Shown here in pieces: positions 1 through 7,106 of a stretch of DNA of 12,755 bases (position 1 is the stretch's first letter; each line of letters opens with the position of its first letter). The notes beneath the pieces are model-generated. The model saw nothing but the letters and a program-made list of their open reading frames with translations, made no database searches and had not been told where the DNA came from. Origin of the DNA: Tannerella sp. (GTDB taxonomy: Bacteria; Bacteroidota; Bacteroidia; Bacteroidales; Tannerellaceae); assembly GCA_031269635.1 (NCBI GenBank), contig JAISYY010000132.1, forward strand, positions 1-12,755, in the 5' to 3' direction. A program made the translations under genes and the position numbers.

Positions 1-141
1 GAAGTAAACAATCACACGGATAAGGCAAATGAAGCATGGAGCAAACCTCAAAATTCTGCAGTTGTAAGGAAGGAAACTCCTGACAGAGTTGCTACGGATA
101 AGGAAATTAAGAAATTAAATAAAAGTATTCCCAATGAATAA
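1..141 (+). CDS. C-terminal end of an unidentified protein (5' part outside window)
   Basis: An open frame runs from the first base of the window to a TAA at 139-141, giving 46 residues and no in-frame start needed inside the window. The tail is hydrophilic and rich in Lys, Glu and Asn, ending in KSIPNE, with no hydrophobic segment or motif that I recognise. The other frames of this stretch are less convincing, and the stop falls just before the left end of the insertion-sequence remnant at 150. Its direction converges with mutL. The function is unknown. It could be a chance open frame in AT-rich DNA, because only 141 bases are visible. Confidence 0.45.
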   Translation, partial: EVNNHTDKANEAWSKPQNSAVVRKETPDRVATDKEIKKLNKSIPNE

Positions 142-149
142 AATAATTT

Positions 150-169
150 CAGGGCAAACGCACGAAAAT
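150..169 (+). repeat. Left terminal inverted repeat of the ISAs1-family remnant
   Basis: The sequence CAGGGCAAACGCACGAAAAT is the reverse complement of the block at 869-888 except at one position (C here, T in the partner strand). It would be the binding and cleavage site for the transposase. The match stops at 170, where the two ends diverge. Confidence 0.9.
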
Positions 170-171
170 AT

Positions 172-179
172 TACCTTTG
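172..179 (+). promoter_or_regulatory. Possible Bacteroidetes -7 promoter box for the transposase
   Basis: TACCTTTG matches the TAnnTTTG consensus known for the primary sigma factor of Bacteroides. It ends only four bases before the ATG at 184, so transcription would start at about the start codon and the message would be leaderless or nearly so. About 21 bases upstream there is only a weak TTTC (147-150) for the -33 box, half of it in the flanking DNA and half in the inverted repeat. This is a motif match only. A chance hit in AT-rich DNA is possible, but the position just inside the repeat is where an insertion-sequence promoter would be expected. Confidence 0.4.
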
Positions 180-183
180 CATC

Positions 184-868
184 ATGAAAACAATACAGGA
201 ATATTTATCAGAGGTAGAAGATTTTCGGATAGAGAAAAAATGTTTACACAAATTGTCCGATATTTTATTGATAGGTCTGTTTACTTATTTGAGTAACGGA
301 TAGAATTATGAAGACATGTTTATATTAGCCAAAAGCCACAAGGAATTTCTAAACCCGTATGCAGCATTACCCAATGGCATCCCCTCTCACGATACCTACC
401 GACGGGTAATTTCGTTGCTGAATCCCGACGTACTTCGGCGATGCCTGAACGATTACGGCAAAGACATTACCGGCTTACCGGCAGAAAAACAAATCTCTCC
501 GGACGGCAAGAAACTCAGGGGAGTATCCCCGACAAGCCGGGGCAATACCGGATTGTACATTGTTAATACCCGGGTATCGGAAAATCGGTTGTGTGTCGGA
601 CAAAAGAACGTGGAAGACAGGAGCAATGAAATCACAGTCATACCATCCTTAATAGATGAACCGGATATAACCGACGCCGTTGTCTGTATAGTTACTTTCA
701 GGGAAGACCACTGTCGGACAAGAAAAGACAATGCCCCCGAAAATCTTTCTACCCCTGAGAAAACTTGCCTTGCAACTTATCAGAGAACAACCCAATAACC
801 TGAGTTTGAAGAAACGGAGACTGAAAGCAACTTACGACTTGGATGACCTCAAAAAACTGGTTACTTAA
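184..868 (+). pseudogene. ISAs1-family DDE transposase, pseudogene (nonsense, deletion, frameshift)
   Basis: The original start is the ATG at 184 (MKTIQEYLSEVEDF). The frame is broken by a TAG at 301-303 directly after YLSNG, where relatives usually have an acidic residue. It then reads on through PSHDTYRR and PDGKKLRG (Asp codon at 502-504) to about 690. At about 685-694 the sequence jumps from DAVVCI to TFRED, losing roughly 140-150 residues, including the expected IDAxG block that carries another catalytic Asp (family knowledge). Finally, an extra C in the CCCC run at 752-755 shifts the frame. The rest, LRKLALQLIREQ through DLDDLKKLVT, continues in the next frame to TAA at 866-868. The open frame starting at 316 is only a fragment and no active transposase can be made. 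Lesions and homologous blocks are visible; the deletion size is from memory of the family. Confidence 0.9.
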
Positions 869-888
869 ATTTTCGTGCGTTTACCCTG
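869..888 (-). repeat. Right terminal inverted repeat of the ISAs1-family remnant
   Basis: ATTTTCGTGCGTTTACCCTG is the inverted partner of 150-169, with 19 of 20 positions matching. The transposase remnant's stop codon (866-868) abuts it. Its outer edge lies 19 bases from the stop codon of mutL, which reads towards it. Confidence 0.9.
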
Positions 889-907
889 TAATATAGCAAG
901 TATGTCT

Positions 908-2776
908 TCAAAATCTTTTAGTCAATTCTTCATCGGTTAAAATCGTCAATACGGCAAGTCCGTCGGGGGTCATTCCATTCGCTTCAATCGCAAAAAGAGA
1001 GGCTACAAGCGTTTCCATTTCATCCGGGGTCAGTATTTTTCCTGCAGGAATAGCGGTCGCTTTCGCAAGTGACAACGCCATTTTCCCGGCTCTTTTCTCC
1101 TGTTCGCTCGCCTCGTTTTCTACTGCTGCCGTAACAATCTCTTTTACCAGTTCCGCCGGATTTCCACGCGAAACATCCGCCGGTACTCCGTGTATGGCAT
1201 AACTGTTGCCTCCCATCGGCGTAAGGTCAAAACCTAAAAATTTTATTTCATCCGTCAATAATGGCAATAACGACGATTCTACGGCTGTAAATTCTACCAT
1301 TTCGGGGAATAGGAGTTTCTGGGAAACGGCCTGACGGCTGGTCATATTACGGATGTATTTCTCGAATAAAATACGAATATGTGCACGGCGCTGGTCGATG
1401 ATGACAAGGCCGGATTTCAACGGGGTAATAATATAACGGTTTTTGTACTGGAAACATGGATTGGAGACATTGGCAAACATCTCATCACCGGCGCCGGCGG
1501 ACGAACTATCCGGCGTCTCGCTTGCCGGAGCCGAAAGGGGAGGGAAGGATTCTTCTCCGGCGGGGGATTTTTTATCCGGCAGCAACATGGATTTGCGGTC
1601 ATTCTCAAACCCTTCATACAATGATTTCCAGTCGTCCGCAGGACGGTGCAGATCGGTTTCCCGGAAAGGATTATAGTCTTTATTCAGCGTCAGTCCGGGA
1701 GGTTTAACGTCGGCCATGTTTTCCGGCGAAGGGTTGTAAACGGGAATATTGATCATGCCCGCCGTATCAAAATCTATGGGCGGGACGGCATTTGATTTTG
1801 CCAGCGACTCACGCACAGCCGAATAGATAATCTGCCATATCGGATGTTCATTTTCAAATTTGATTTCCGTTTTAGTCGGATGAATATTCACGTCGATGGT
1901 TGACGGGGCAACATCAAAATAGATGAAATAATCCGGCATTTCCCCGGCCGGTATCATTTGTTCATAAGCCTGCATCACGGCCTTATGAAAATAAGGGTGA
2001 CGCATATACCGCCCGTTCACAAAGAAGTATTGCATGGCGCGTTTTTTTACGGAATCGGCACGCCCCACAAATCCCCGTATATTAATCAGGGAAGTATCGG
2101 TGTCTACCGATAATAATTTCTGATTAATGCCTTTTCCGAAAATGTCGACAATACGTTGCCTCAACCCGCATACCGGCAGTTCAAAAACGGTCATTTCATT
2201 ATGGCGTAACGTGAACGATATGTCAGGATGAACAAGCGCTACGCGTTCAAATTCCGTAAGGATATGGCGAAATTCCGTTTCGTTCGCTTTAAGAAATTTA
2301 CGGCGGGCGGGAACGTTATAAAAAAGGTTTTTTACGGAAAATATACTGCCTTCATTGCAGGCTTCCGGCATTACGGCATCAAGCGCCGAAGCCGAGACAG
2401 ACAAACAGGTTCCCGTTTCGTCGCCTCTTGTACGCGTCCGCAGTTCCACTTGCGCCACGGCGGCTATGGAAGCCAGCGCCTCGCCGCGAAATCCCATGGT
2501 ATGAAGCGAGAATAAATCATCAACGGACGATATTTTGGAGGTAGCATGACGTTCAAACGCCATACGTGCATCCGTTTCCGTCATTCCTTTTCCGTCATCT
2601 ACCACCTGGACAAGCGTACGGCCGGCATCTTTTATGTTCACTGCAACAGTTCTCGCTCCCGCATCTATGGAGTTCTCCATTAATTCTTTTACTACAGATG
2701 CGGGACGCTGAATGACTTCCCCGGCGGCGATCTGGTTGGCTATGTGGTCAGGCAGTAAATGGATTATATCGCTCAT
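908..2776 (-). CDS. mutL: DNA mismatch repair protein MutL
   Basis: MutL couples MutS mismatch recognition to strand incision and excision. At 622 residues it has the usual length. The N-terminal GHKL ATPase is complete: NQIAAGEVIQRPASVVKE (14-31, catalytic Glu31), MENSIDAGA with Asn35, DDGKGM (60-65), ATSKI (78-82) and TMGFRGEALASI (93-104). A Pro/Ser-rich linker of roughly residues 340-435 leads to the C-terminal dimerisation domain, which has a good beta-clamp motif, QKLLFP (486-491). The endonuclease motif DQHA(X)2E(X)4E reads DQRRAHIRILFE (461-472): Asp, Gln and the last Glu remain, but His, Ala and the middle Glu are replaced. The later Cys/His metal-site motifs read AKATAIPAG and TPDGLA, without Cys or His. 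The start is the ATG six bases after the upstream stop. It is the last gene of the array, and the insertion-sequence remnant begins 19 bases beyond its stop. Confidence 0.97.
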   Translation of the reverse strand: MSDIIHLLPDHIANQIAAGEVIQRPASVVKELMENSIDAGARTVAVNIKDAGRTLVQVVDDGKGMTETDARMAFERHATSKISSVDDLFSLHTMGFRGEALASIAAVAQVELRTRTRGDETGTCLSVSASALDAVMPEACNEGSIFSVKNLFYNVPARRKFLKANETEFRHILTEFERVALVHPDISFTLRHNEMTVFELPVCGLRQRIVDIFGKGINQKLLSVDTDTSLINIRGFVGRADSVKKRAMQYFFVNGRYMRHPYFHKAVMQAYEQMIPAGEMPDYFIYFDVAPSTIDVNIHPTKTEIKFENEHPIWQIIYSAVRESLAKSNAVPPIDFDTAGMINIPVYNPSPENMADVKPPGLTLNKDYNPFRETDLHRPADDWKSLYEGFENDRKSMLLPDKKSPAGEESFPPLSAPASETPDSSSAGAGDEMFANVSNPCFQYKNRYIITPLKSGLVIIDQRRAHIRILFEKYIRNMTSRQAVSQKLLFPEMVEFTAVESSLLPLLTDEIKFLGFDLTPMGGNSYAIHGVPADVSRGNPAELVKEIVTAAVENEASEQEKRAGKMALSLAKATAIPAGKILTPDEMETLVASLFAIEANGMTPDGLAVLTILTDEELTKRF

Positions 2777-2782
2777 GCTTCA

Positions 2783-3091
2783 TTAGTTCATAAAGAGATA
2801 CCAGAAGATTACACCCAACAGGACGATGATGAGTATCAGGCGCATATTTTTATACACGCGGTTACGAATGTCGTCGCCCCGGTTCTTGCTTTTTTTCAGG
2901 TGCGTAGTTCCCTCAATAAAACTGCCTTTTATCGCCTCCTTGTATTGCTCATAATCCGTTTCTTCAACTCCCATCTCCATTTTCACTTTATGAATACGCT
3001 TTTGCAAAGCCTCTTTACGCGGATCATAATAAATCGGCTTATGCTCGAATTGACGGGGCTTACGTAATTTATAAAAACTAAAAAACGCCAT
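2783..3091 (-). CDS. Small C-terminally membrane-anchored protein of unknown function
   Basis: This 102-residue protein is not assigned to a named family. The N-terminal part (residues 1-80) is strongly basic and polar, with YYDPRKEALQKRI (21-33) and a KKSKNRGDD stretch, and probably helical. Residues 84-101 form one hydrophobic segment (LILIIVLLGVIFWYLF), followed only by MN. The likely topology is a tail-anchored inner-membrane protein with its charged part in the cytoplasm. There is no signal peptide. It begins 26 bases after the OstA-like gene and ends six bases before mutL. Similar small proteins are known at this place in Bacteroidales as hypothetical proteins (from memory). The location suggests a link to envelope biogenesis, but nothing in the sequence proves it. 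Confidence 0.85.
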   Translation of the reverse strand: MAFFSFYKLRKPRQFEHKPIYYDPRKEALQKRIHKVKMEMGVEETDYEQYKEAIKGSFIEGTTHLKKSKNRGDDIRNRVYKNMRLILIIVLLGVIFWYLFMN

Positions 3092-3117
3092 AATGTAATA
3101 CGCATTAAATTCTTTAT

Positions 3118-4848
3118 TTATTTCTTCAATATCAAAGATTCCACCGGGTTTTCCGCTTTTTTCAACGAACGGGGACCGGTATCTTCCGGCAAATCAATGG
3201 CGCCCGGAACGGCCGGCGATTCACGGACACCGGGTGTCAAATCCGCTTCAACCGGCGAAACCGGCGGAACATCCGCTCCTGCGGCTGTTTTCCTTTTATA
3301 AAAACGGAAAATATCGTATCTGTCAACCGGACGTAAATTTTCATGCCATGCGAATTTTTTCAAGGTTTTCTCCTCATCGGTTAAATCCGGCATCGGTATG
3401 ACTTTCCCGGCAGACAACGGCCAGACTTTCAATTTTTCCAGTCCGCCGCTACTGTTCATCCACATAGACAGATACGAGCTTTGCAGATAATTTAAAACCT
3501 CGATCGTACTGTCTGTCTCCAACGGATAATAGATGGATTCCACATTGCCGTCCACATCAATGCGTTCCGGGTTCCTGCCCTTGAAATAGGCTTTCAGGTC
3601 ATTTCCCCCAAGCTGGTTAAAACAGCCGGAATCTACTAACTGAATGGAAAAAGCGGACGTCGGAACATGAACATAATCAATCGCAGTGTCAGCCATATAA
3701 ATGATTATCGAATCGCCGGACAATTGCTGGTTTTCGCTCCATAAAACGGGAGTGCCGAACATGTGCAAGACGGAATCTTTCGTATTGAAACGCATCGAAT
3801 CACAGATACCCTGAATATCGGAGCGGTAAAAACGCGCTCCCCCGACAGCACGCAGATAACGCGAAGTCGAGTCGACAGTAATAAGTTCAAGCGTGTCGGC
3901 ATAAAGGAACAGGGTGTCACCCTGCGAATATTCAAGCGCACATGCGCTATCGGTAACGAAAGCGTATTCCGTTTTTTCTTCGTAATATCCGTAATGACCG
4001 GTCAGCGTCATGTCTTGCGCCGTATCGCGGAGGCTCATATCTCCAAACGCGGTTCCTATCGCATGGGCTTTGTCATACACAAGCGAATCGCCGGTCAGTA
4101 TTTTTTCGCCCGAAAAAACCTGCGAGCGGTCAAGCAACAGGGATGTATTTTCCTGCGTATTATACCAGCCTTTGGTGGAATAAACCGTTCCGCTGTCGGA
4201 TTCGATGACGGAAGGTCCCAGTATGGTGGCTATTTTTGTTTCGGTACTGTATTCCAGTGTGTCGGAATATAATACGAAATTAGGGTTTGTCAAACATACG
4301 CTGTCATTAAAAACCGCTATTTTTGTTTCGGGGGAATATCGGCCGTAGAACGATGTCAATTCGTTTTCCACATCCACAACGCGTCCGCCCTCAAAGTAAT
4401 AGCAGACATCCGCTATGCGGTCGTAATCAAGGCTGTCGGTATACAGCGTAACGATCGAACTGTCCTGTTGGATATTGACCATACGCACGTTACGGCGCAT
4501 CCGCGCCAATTCAATATTGCCGTCATAAAACAGGTAATCGCCATACACAAACAGCGTGTCCCCCTGCTCCATGCGTACCGTCCCGAAGGCTTCCAGCGAA
4601 CGATCGCGTTCGTAGAAATAAGCGCTGTCGCAATACATAAATGAACTGTCATGCCTGAAGATGACATTTCCGTTCAATACCTGGCGCTGGTCATCTATAT
4701 TTTTATCGAAAGAACGTACACCGGCATGCTCCAGATAAATCTTAGTCTTTTTGACCGTATCTGCAGCATTTTCCTGCGCATGGGCGAAAGAGAAAAAAAC
4801 ACCCGGCAGGCATGTCACGATCATACATATCTTCCTGAAAAATTTCAT
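3118..4848 (-). CDS. OstA/LptA-like periplasmic protein, probable lipopolysaccharide transport
   Basis: The product has 576 residues with a Sec signal peptide (MKFFRKICMI, cleavage likely after AHA at residue 24). Residues about 35-450 are built of recurring 35-45-residue beta-rich units marked by D(S/T)-L-x-Y phrases: DSLDYD (138-143), DTLEYS (196-201), DSLVYD (254-259), DTLELI (318-323) and DSMRFN (350-355). The phrase GDTLF is repeated at 96 and 310. This is the pattern of the OstA/LptA beta-jellyroll (family knowledge), but longer than the roughly 185-residue LptA of E. coli, so it could form an extended slide or the N-terminal half of an LptD-like system. The tail (520-576) is Pro/Ala/Glu-rich. 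Its start overlaps the surA stop as ATGA, suggesting coupled translation. No C-terminal LptD barrel is visible. Confidence 0.85.
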   Translation of the reverse strand: MKFFRKICMIVTCLPGVFFSFAHAQENAADTVKKTKIYLEHAGVRSFDKNIDDQRQVLNGNVIFRHDSSFMYCDSAYFYERDRSLEAFGTVRMEQGDTLFVYGDYLFYDGNIELARMRRNVRMVNIQQDSSIVTLYTDSLDYDRIADVCYYFEGGRVVDVENELTSFYGRYSPETKIAVFNDSVCLTNPNFVLYSDTLEYSTETKIATILGPSVIESDSGTVYSTKGWYNTQENTSLLLDRSQVFSGEKILTGDSLVYDKAHAIGTAFGDMSLRDTAQDMTLTGHYGYYEEKTEYAFVTDSACALEYSQGDTLFLYADTLELITVDSTSRYLRAVGGARFYRSDIQGICDSMRFNTKDSVLHMFGTPVLWSENQQLSGDSIIIYMADTAIDYVHVPTSAFSIQLVDSGCFNQLGGNDLKAYFKGRNPERIDVDGNVESIYYPLETDSTIEVLNYLQSSYLSMWMNSSGGLEKLKVWPLSAGKVIPMPDLTDEEKTLKKFAWHENLRPVDRYDIFRFYKRKTAAGADVPPVSPVEADLTPGVRESPAVPGAIDLPEDTGPRSLKKAENPVESLILKK

Positions 4849-6215
4849 TCCTTAATCCATCCGGGATATTTGAAATCACATTCGCGCCAACCGTCGGCAA
4901 TGCGTATAAACATTGTTTTTTGTTTACTCGTAATCCATTCATTAAGAATTTCTTCGCGTTTCCGCTCTTCTACCAAAACCTTCAATGCCTGATAATCGTC
5001 GGAGACATTTGCCTGATGCGCTTTCACGCGCGATTTAAGCCGGACAATAGCCACCACATCTTTGTCGGAATGACTTCTCATGCGGAAAGGTTTGGAGATT
5101 TCTCCAATTTGCATTTCGTCGACTACAAGTCCCATTCCCTGTGGAAGTTCCTGCATTTCAAATTTGGAAGTGCCGTAATTACGGCTTTCCATATCCTGGT
5201 TCACCATTAAGCCTTTATTGTTTTTGGTGTCTTTATCGGCAGAGAAATAAGTGGCCGCTTCTTCAAATGTTATCTTAGCGGCATTAATATCGGTATAAAG
5301 CGTATCAAGCCTGTTTATCGCCTTCTCAATTTCCTGTTCCGACACTTTGGGACGCAGCAATATATGGCGGCAGTCCAGACGGTCTCCCCGTTTTTCGATC
5401 AACTGGATGATATGAAATCCATATTCCGTTTCAACAATATTGGAGACTTTTGACGGATCGCTCAGGTTAAACGCTGCATTCGCAAATTCGGGCGCCATTT
5501 GTATTTTCGACATAAATCCGGTTGCGCCCCCACGTACTGCCGAAGCCAGATCTTCGGAATAAATACTTGCCAACGTGGAAAAAGTCCGTTCGCCCTTGTT
5601 TATCTGTTCGGTAAACTCCCTCAACCGCGCCTTTATCGCATCAATATCTTCAATCGGAATCCTCGGTTCCATCGTTATGATTTCGACCTCGACCGTCGAA
5701 GGAATCATCGGCAGGCTGTCTTTCGAGAGTTGACTGAAATATTTCCGCACATCGGAAGGGGTCAGTCGTATATCGCCTACTATTTTTTTCTGCATTTCCT
5801 CGACGACCTGCTGGTCGCGAACAATTCGTTTCTGTTCTTCCTTTATCAGGGATAATTTTTTGCCTCCCATATATTCTTCCAGCTTTTCTTTAGAGCCGAC
5901 CCGGTTGATACTCATGTTGACCCAGCGGTCGACATAACGCAGCACATTGCTTTCATCGGCATATATGCTGTCCACCTTTGCCTGACTCAGGAACAGCTTC
6001 TGCACGGCAATCTGCTCCGGAAGAAAACAATACGGATCGCCCTCAAAACGCATCCCCTCATTTTGCATATAAAGACGTTGATTTTCAACATCCGACCTCA
6101 GAATAGCCTCATCTCCGACTACCCATATAACTTCATCTATAACATTCTTTTGCGCGATCGCCGACAATGCTGCGCAAACGAAAATAATTGCGATAAACAG
6201 TTTTTTCTTTATCAT
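4845..6215 (-). CDS. surA: SurA-type periplasmic peptidyl-prolyl isomerase/chaperone
   Basis: The protein has 456 residues with a signal peptide (KKKLFIAIIFVCAALSAIA, cleavage after residue 21). It is followed by the SurA N-terminal chaperone domain (about 24-165, starting NVIDEVIWVVGDEAILRSD). Two parvulin domains follow, at about 174-276 (GGATGFMSKIQMAPEF, ETEYGFHIIQL) and about 281-393 (DCRHILLRP, FEEAATYFSADKDT, NNKGLM). A helical tail (about 400-440) returns to the chaperone body. Family role: escorting unfolded outer-membrane proteins, LptD among them, through the periplasm. The second domain is the more canonical, with HILL and the Gly-rich loop. It starts 15 bases after the upstream gene and overlaps the OstA-like gene by four bases. 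Gene symbol by domain layout and context. Confidence 0.9.
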   Translation of the reverse strand: MIKKKLFIAIIFVCAALSAIAQKNVIDEVIWVVGDEAILRSDVENQRLYMQNEGMRFEGDPYCFLPEQIAVQKLFLSQAKVDSIYADESNVLRYVDRWVNMSINRVGSKEKLEEYMGGKKLSLIKEEQKRIVRDQQVVEEMQKKIVGDIRLTPSDVRKYFSQLSKDSLPMIPSTVEVEIITMEPRIPIEDIDAIKARLREFTEQINKGERTFSTLASIYSEDLASAVRGGATGFMSKIQMAPEFANAAFNLSDPSKVSNIVETEYGFHIIQLIEKRGDRLDCRHILLRPKVSEQEIEKAINRLDTLYTDINAAKITFEEAATYFSADKDTKNNKGLMVNQDMESRNYGTSKFEMQELPQGMGLVVDEMQIGEISKPFRMRSHSDKDVVAIVRLKSRVKAHQANVSDDYQALKVLVEERKREEILNEWITSKQKTMFIRIADGWRECDFKYPGWIKE

Positions 6216-6230
6216 TACATTTTTATTTTG

Positions 6231-7091
6231 TTATTCAGTAATAAATTTAACAGTTCCTTTTTTTACCGCATCGCGGTAAAGATTTTCCCCGAACGCATGC
6301 AGATAGTCAATCTTCCGCTTATTTACCAGCATCTCCTGTATCTGTATTCGTACATAGTCAAACGGCGCCATGCTGCCAATCAGGAGCTTATCCGTTATAT
6401 TAAGAAAATAAACATGCGTGCTGTCTGATAGTTCCAGATGATCATTCGCTCTTAAAAACTGGGTCGGATTCGAGATCTGATGCGGCATTTTAAGTACGAT
6501 ATCATTAAAATTCACCCAACGGTCATAGAAATAATCGTAAAGAATAGCATTCTGAATACCGTATTTTTCGATTTTTTCCAGCGATTCTTCGGATTCCGAA
6601 CGATACCATGTCCTGACATTGTCCAATCCGGGCGCATCCACAGGAACTTTAATGAATAATCCCCGGATGAGATTTTCGCCCAAGACAAACTGCTGCTTAT
6701 TTTCTTCGTAATATTCCATCTGCTCATGTTCGTTTATCTCTGCCGATACTTTATCGCGGATGATGTACTCCTGATACAGGTGACGCATCAACGAACGCCT
6801 GTACTCACCGACAAGTTTATCAATTTCCGCCTTATCATCACCTATATTCTGATAGGCCGCTTCGTCCATCAGGGCATCAATTATCCATTTCTTTATAATA
6901 TTTTCCGCCCGTATCGTGCTATCGGCAGACGACATACCATTGCTGTTGGGCATCTGACTTTTCAGATCCCCCCGCGTGAATACTCTGTCTTTAACTCTGA
7001 CCAGGACTTCCTCGGACGATTGTTCCACGCCCGGCTTCCCGCAAGTGGAAAAAAGAAAGGCACATAAGATAAATGAAAAAGTTTGCTTCAT
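6231..7091 (-). CDS. SurA-related probable lipoprotein lacking a recognisable parvulin core
   Basis: The product has 286 residues. The N-terminus MKQTFSFILCAFLFSTC-GK resembles a lipoprotein signal with Cys17 as the lipidated residue, although the -3 Phe and -1 Thr make the lipobox imperfect. Residues about 26-130 look like a SurA/PpiC N-terminal domain: VLVRVKDRVFTRGDL, then a helical region with DALMDEAAYQ and HLYQEYIIRDKV. Where a parvulin would follow (about 137-235), I see only faint traces (LIRGLFIKVP, HVYFLNITD) and none of the HILL, GG-(D/L)L or YGFH blocks that are present in its two neighbours. It is therefore probably a chaperone without isomerase activity. It starts 15 bases after one parvulin gene and ends 15 bases before surA, so the three probably work on the same clients. 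Confidence 0.8.
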   Translation of the reverse strand: MKQTFSFILCAFLFSTCGKPGVEQSSEEVLVRVKDRVFTRGDLKSQMPNSNGMSSADSTIRAENIIKKWIIDALMDEAAYQNIGDDKAEIDKLVGEYRRSLMRHLYQEYIIRDKVSAEINEHEQMEYYEENKQQFVLGENLIRGLFIKVPVDAPGLDNVRTWYRSESEESLEKIEKYGIQNAILYDYFYDRWVNFNDIVLKMPHQISNPTQFLRANDHLELSDSTHVYFLNITDKLLIGSMAPFDYVRIQIQEMLVNKRKIDYLHAFGENLYRDAVKKGTVKFITE

Positions 7092-7106
7092 CCGTTATCG
7101 TTTATA

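Larger units (their letters stand above)
150..888 (+). mobile_element. Decayed ISAs1-family insertion sequence with both ends preserved
   Basis: The element is bounded by 20-bp inverted repeats at 150-169 and 869-888 and encloses a broken transposase reading the same way. It is 739 bp, whereas intact ISAs1-family elements are usually about 1.2-1.4 kb (family knowledge), and the shortfall fits the internal deletion seen in the transposase. The family assignment rests on recognisable protein blocks: an N-terminal HKLSDILLIGL stretch, PSHDTYRR, PDGKKLRG, ENRLCVGQKNVEDRSNEI and a C-terminal TFREDHCRTRKDNAPENLS. The flanks (AATAATTT on the left, TAATATAG on the right) show no clear 8-10 bp target duplication, so the insertion is probably old or one flank has been rearranged. 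It lies between converging gene ends and appears not to interrupt any gene. Confidence 0.9.

Noticed and set aside
453..731. Minus-strand open frame of 92 codons inside the insertion-sequence remnant.
   Set aside because: It is antisense to recognisable transposase blocks and lacks features of its own.
3091..3107. TAATG/CATTA inverted repeat with a 7-base loop just before the 102-residue gene.
   Set aside because: The stem is only five AT-rich pairs with no T run, too weak to support a terminator or regulatory hairpin.
3763..4272. Plus-strand open frame of 169 codons opposite the OstA-like gene.
   Set aside because: It overlaps a signal-peptide-bearing gene with repeated domain structure, and its own product shows no domain or export signal.
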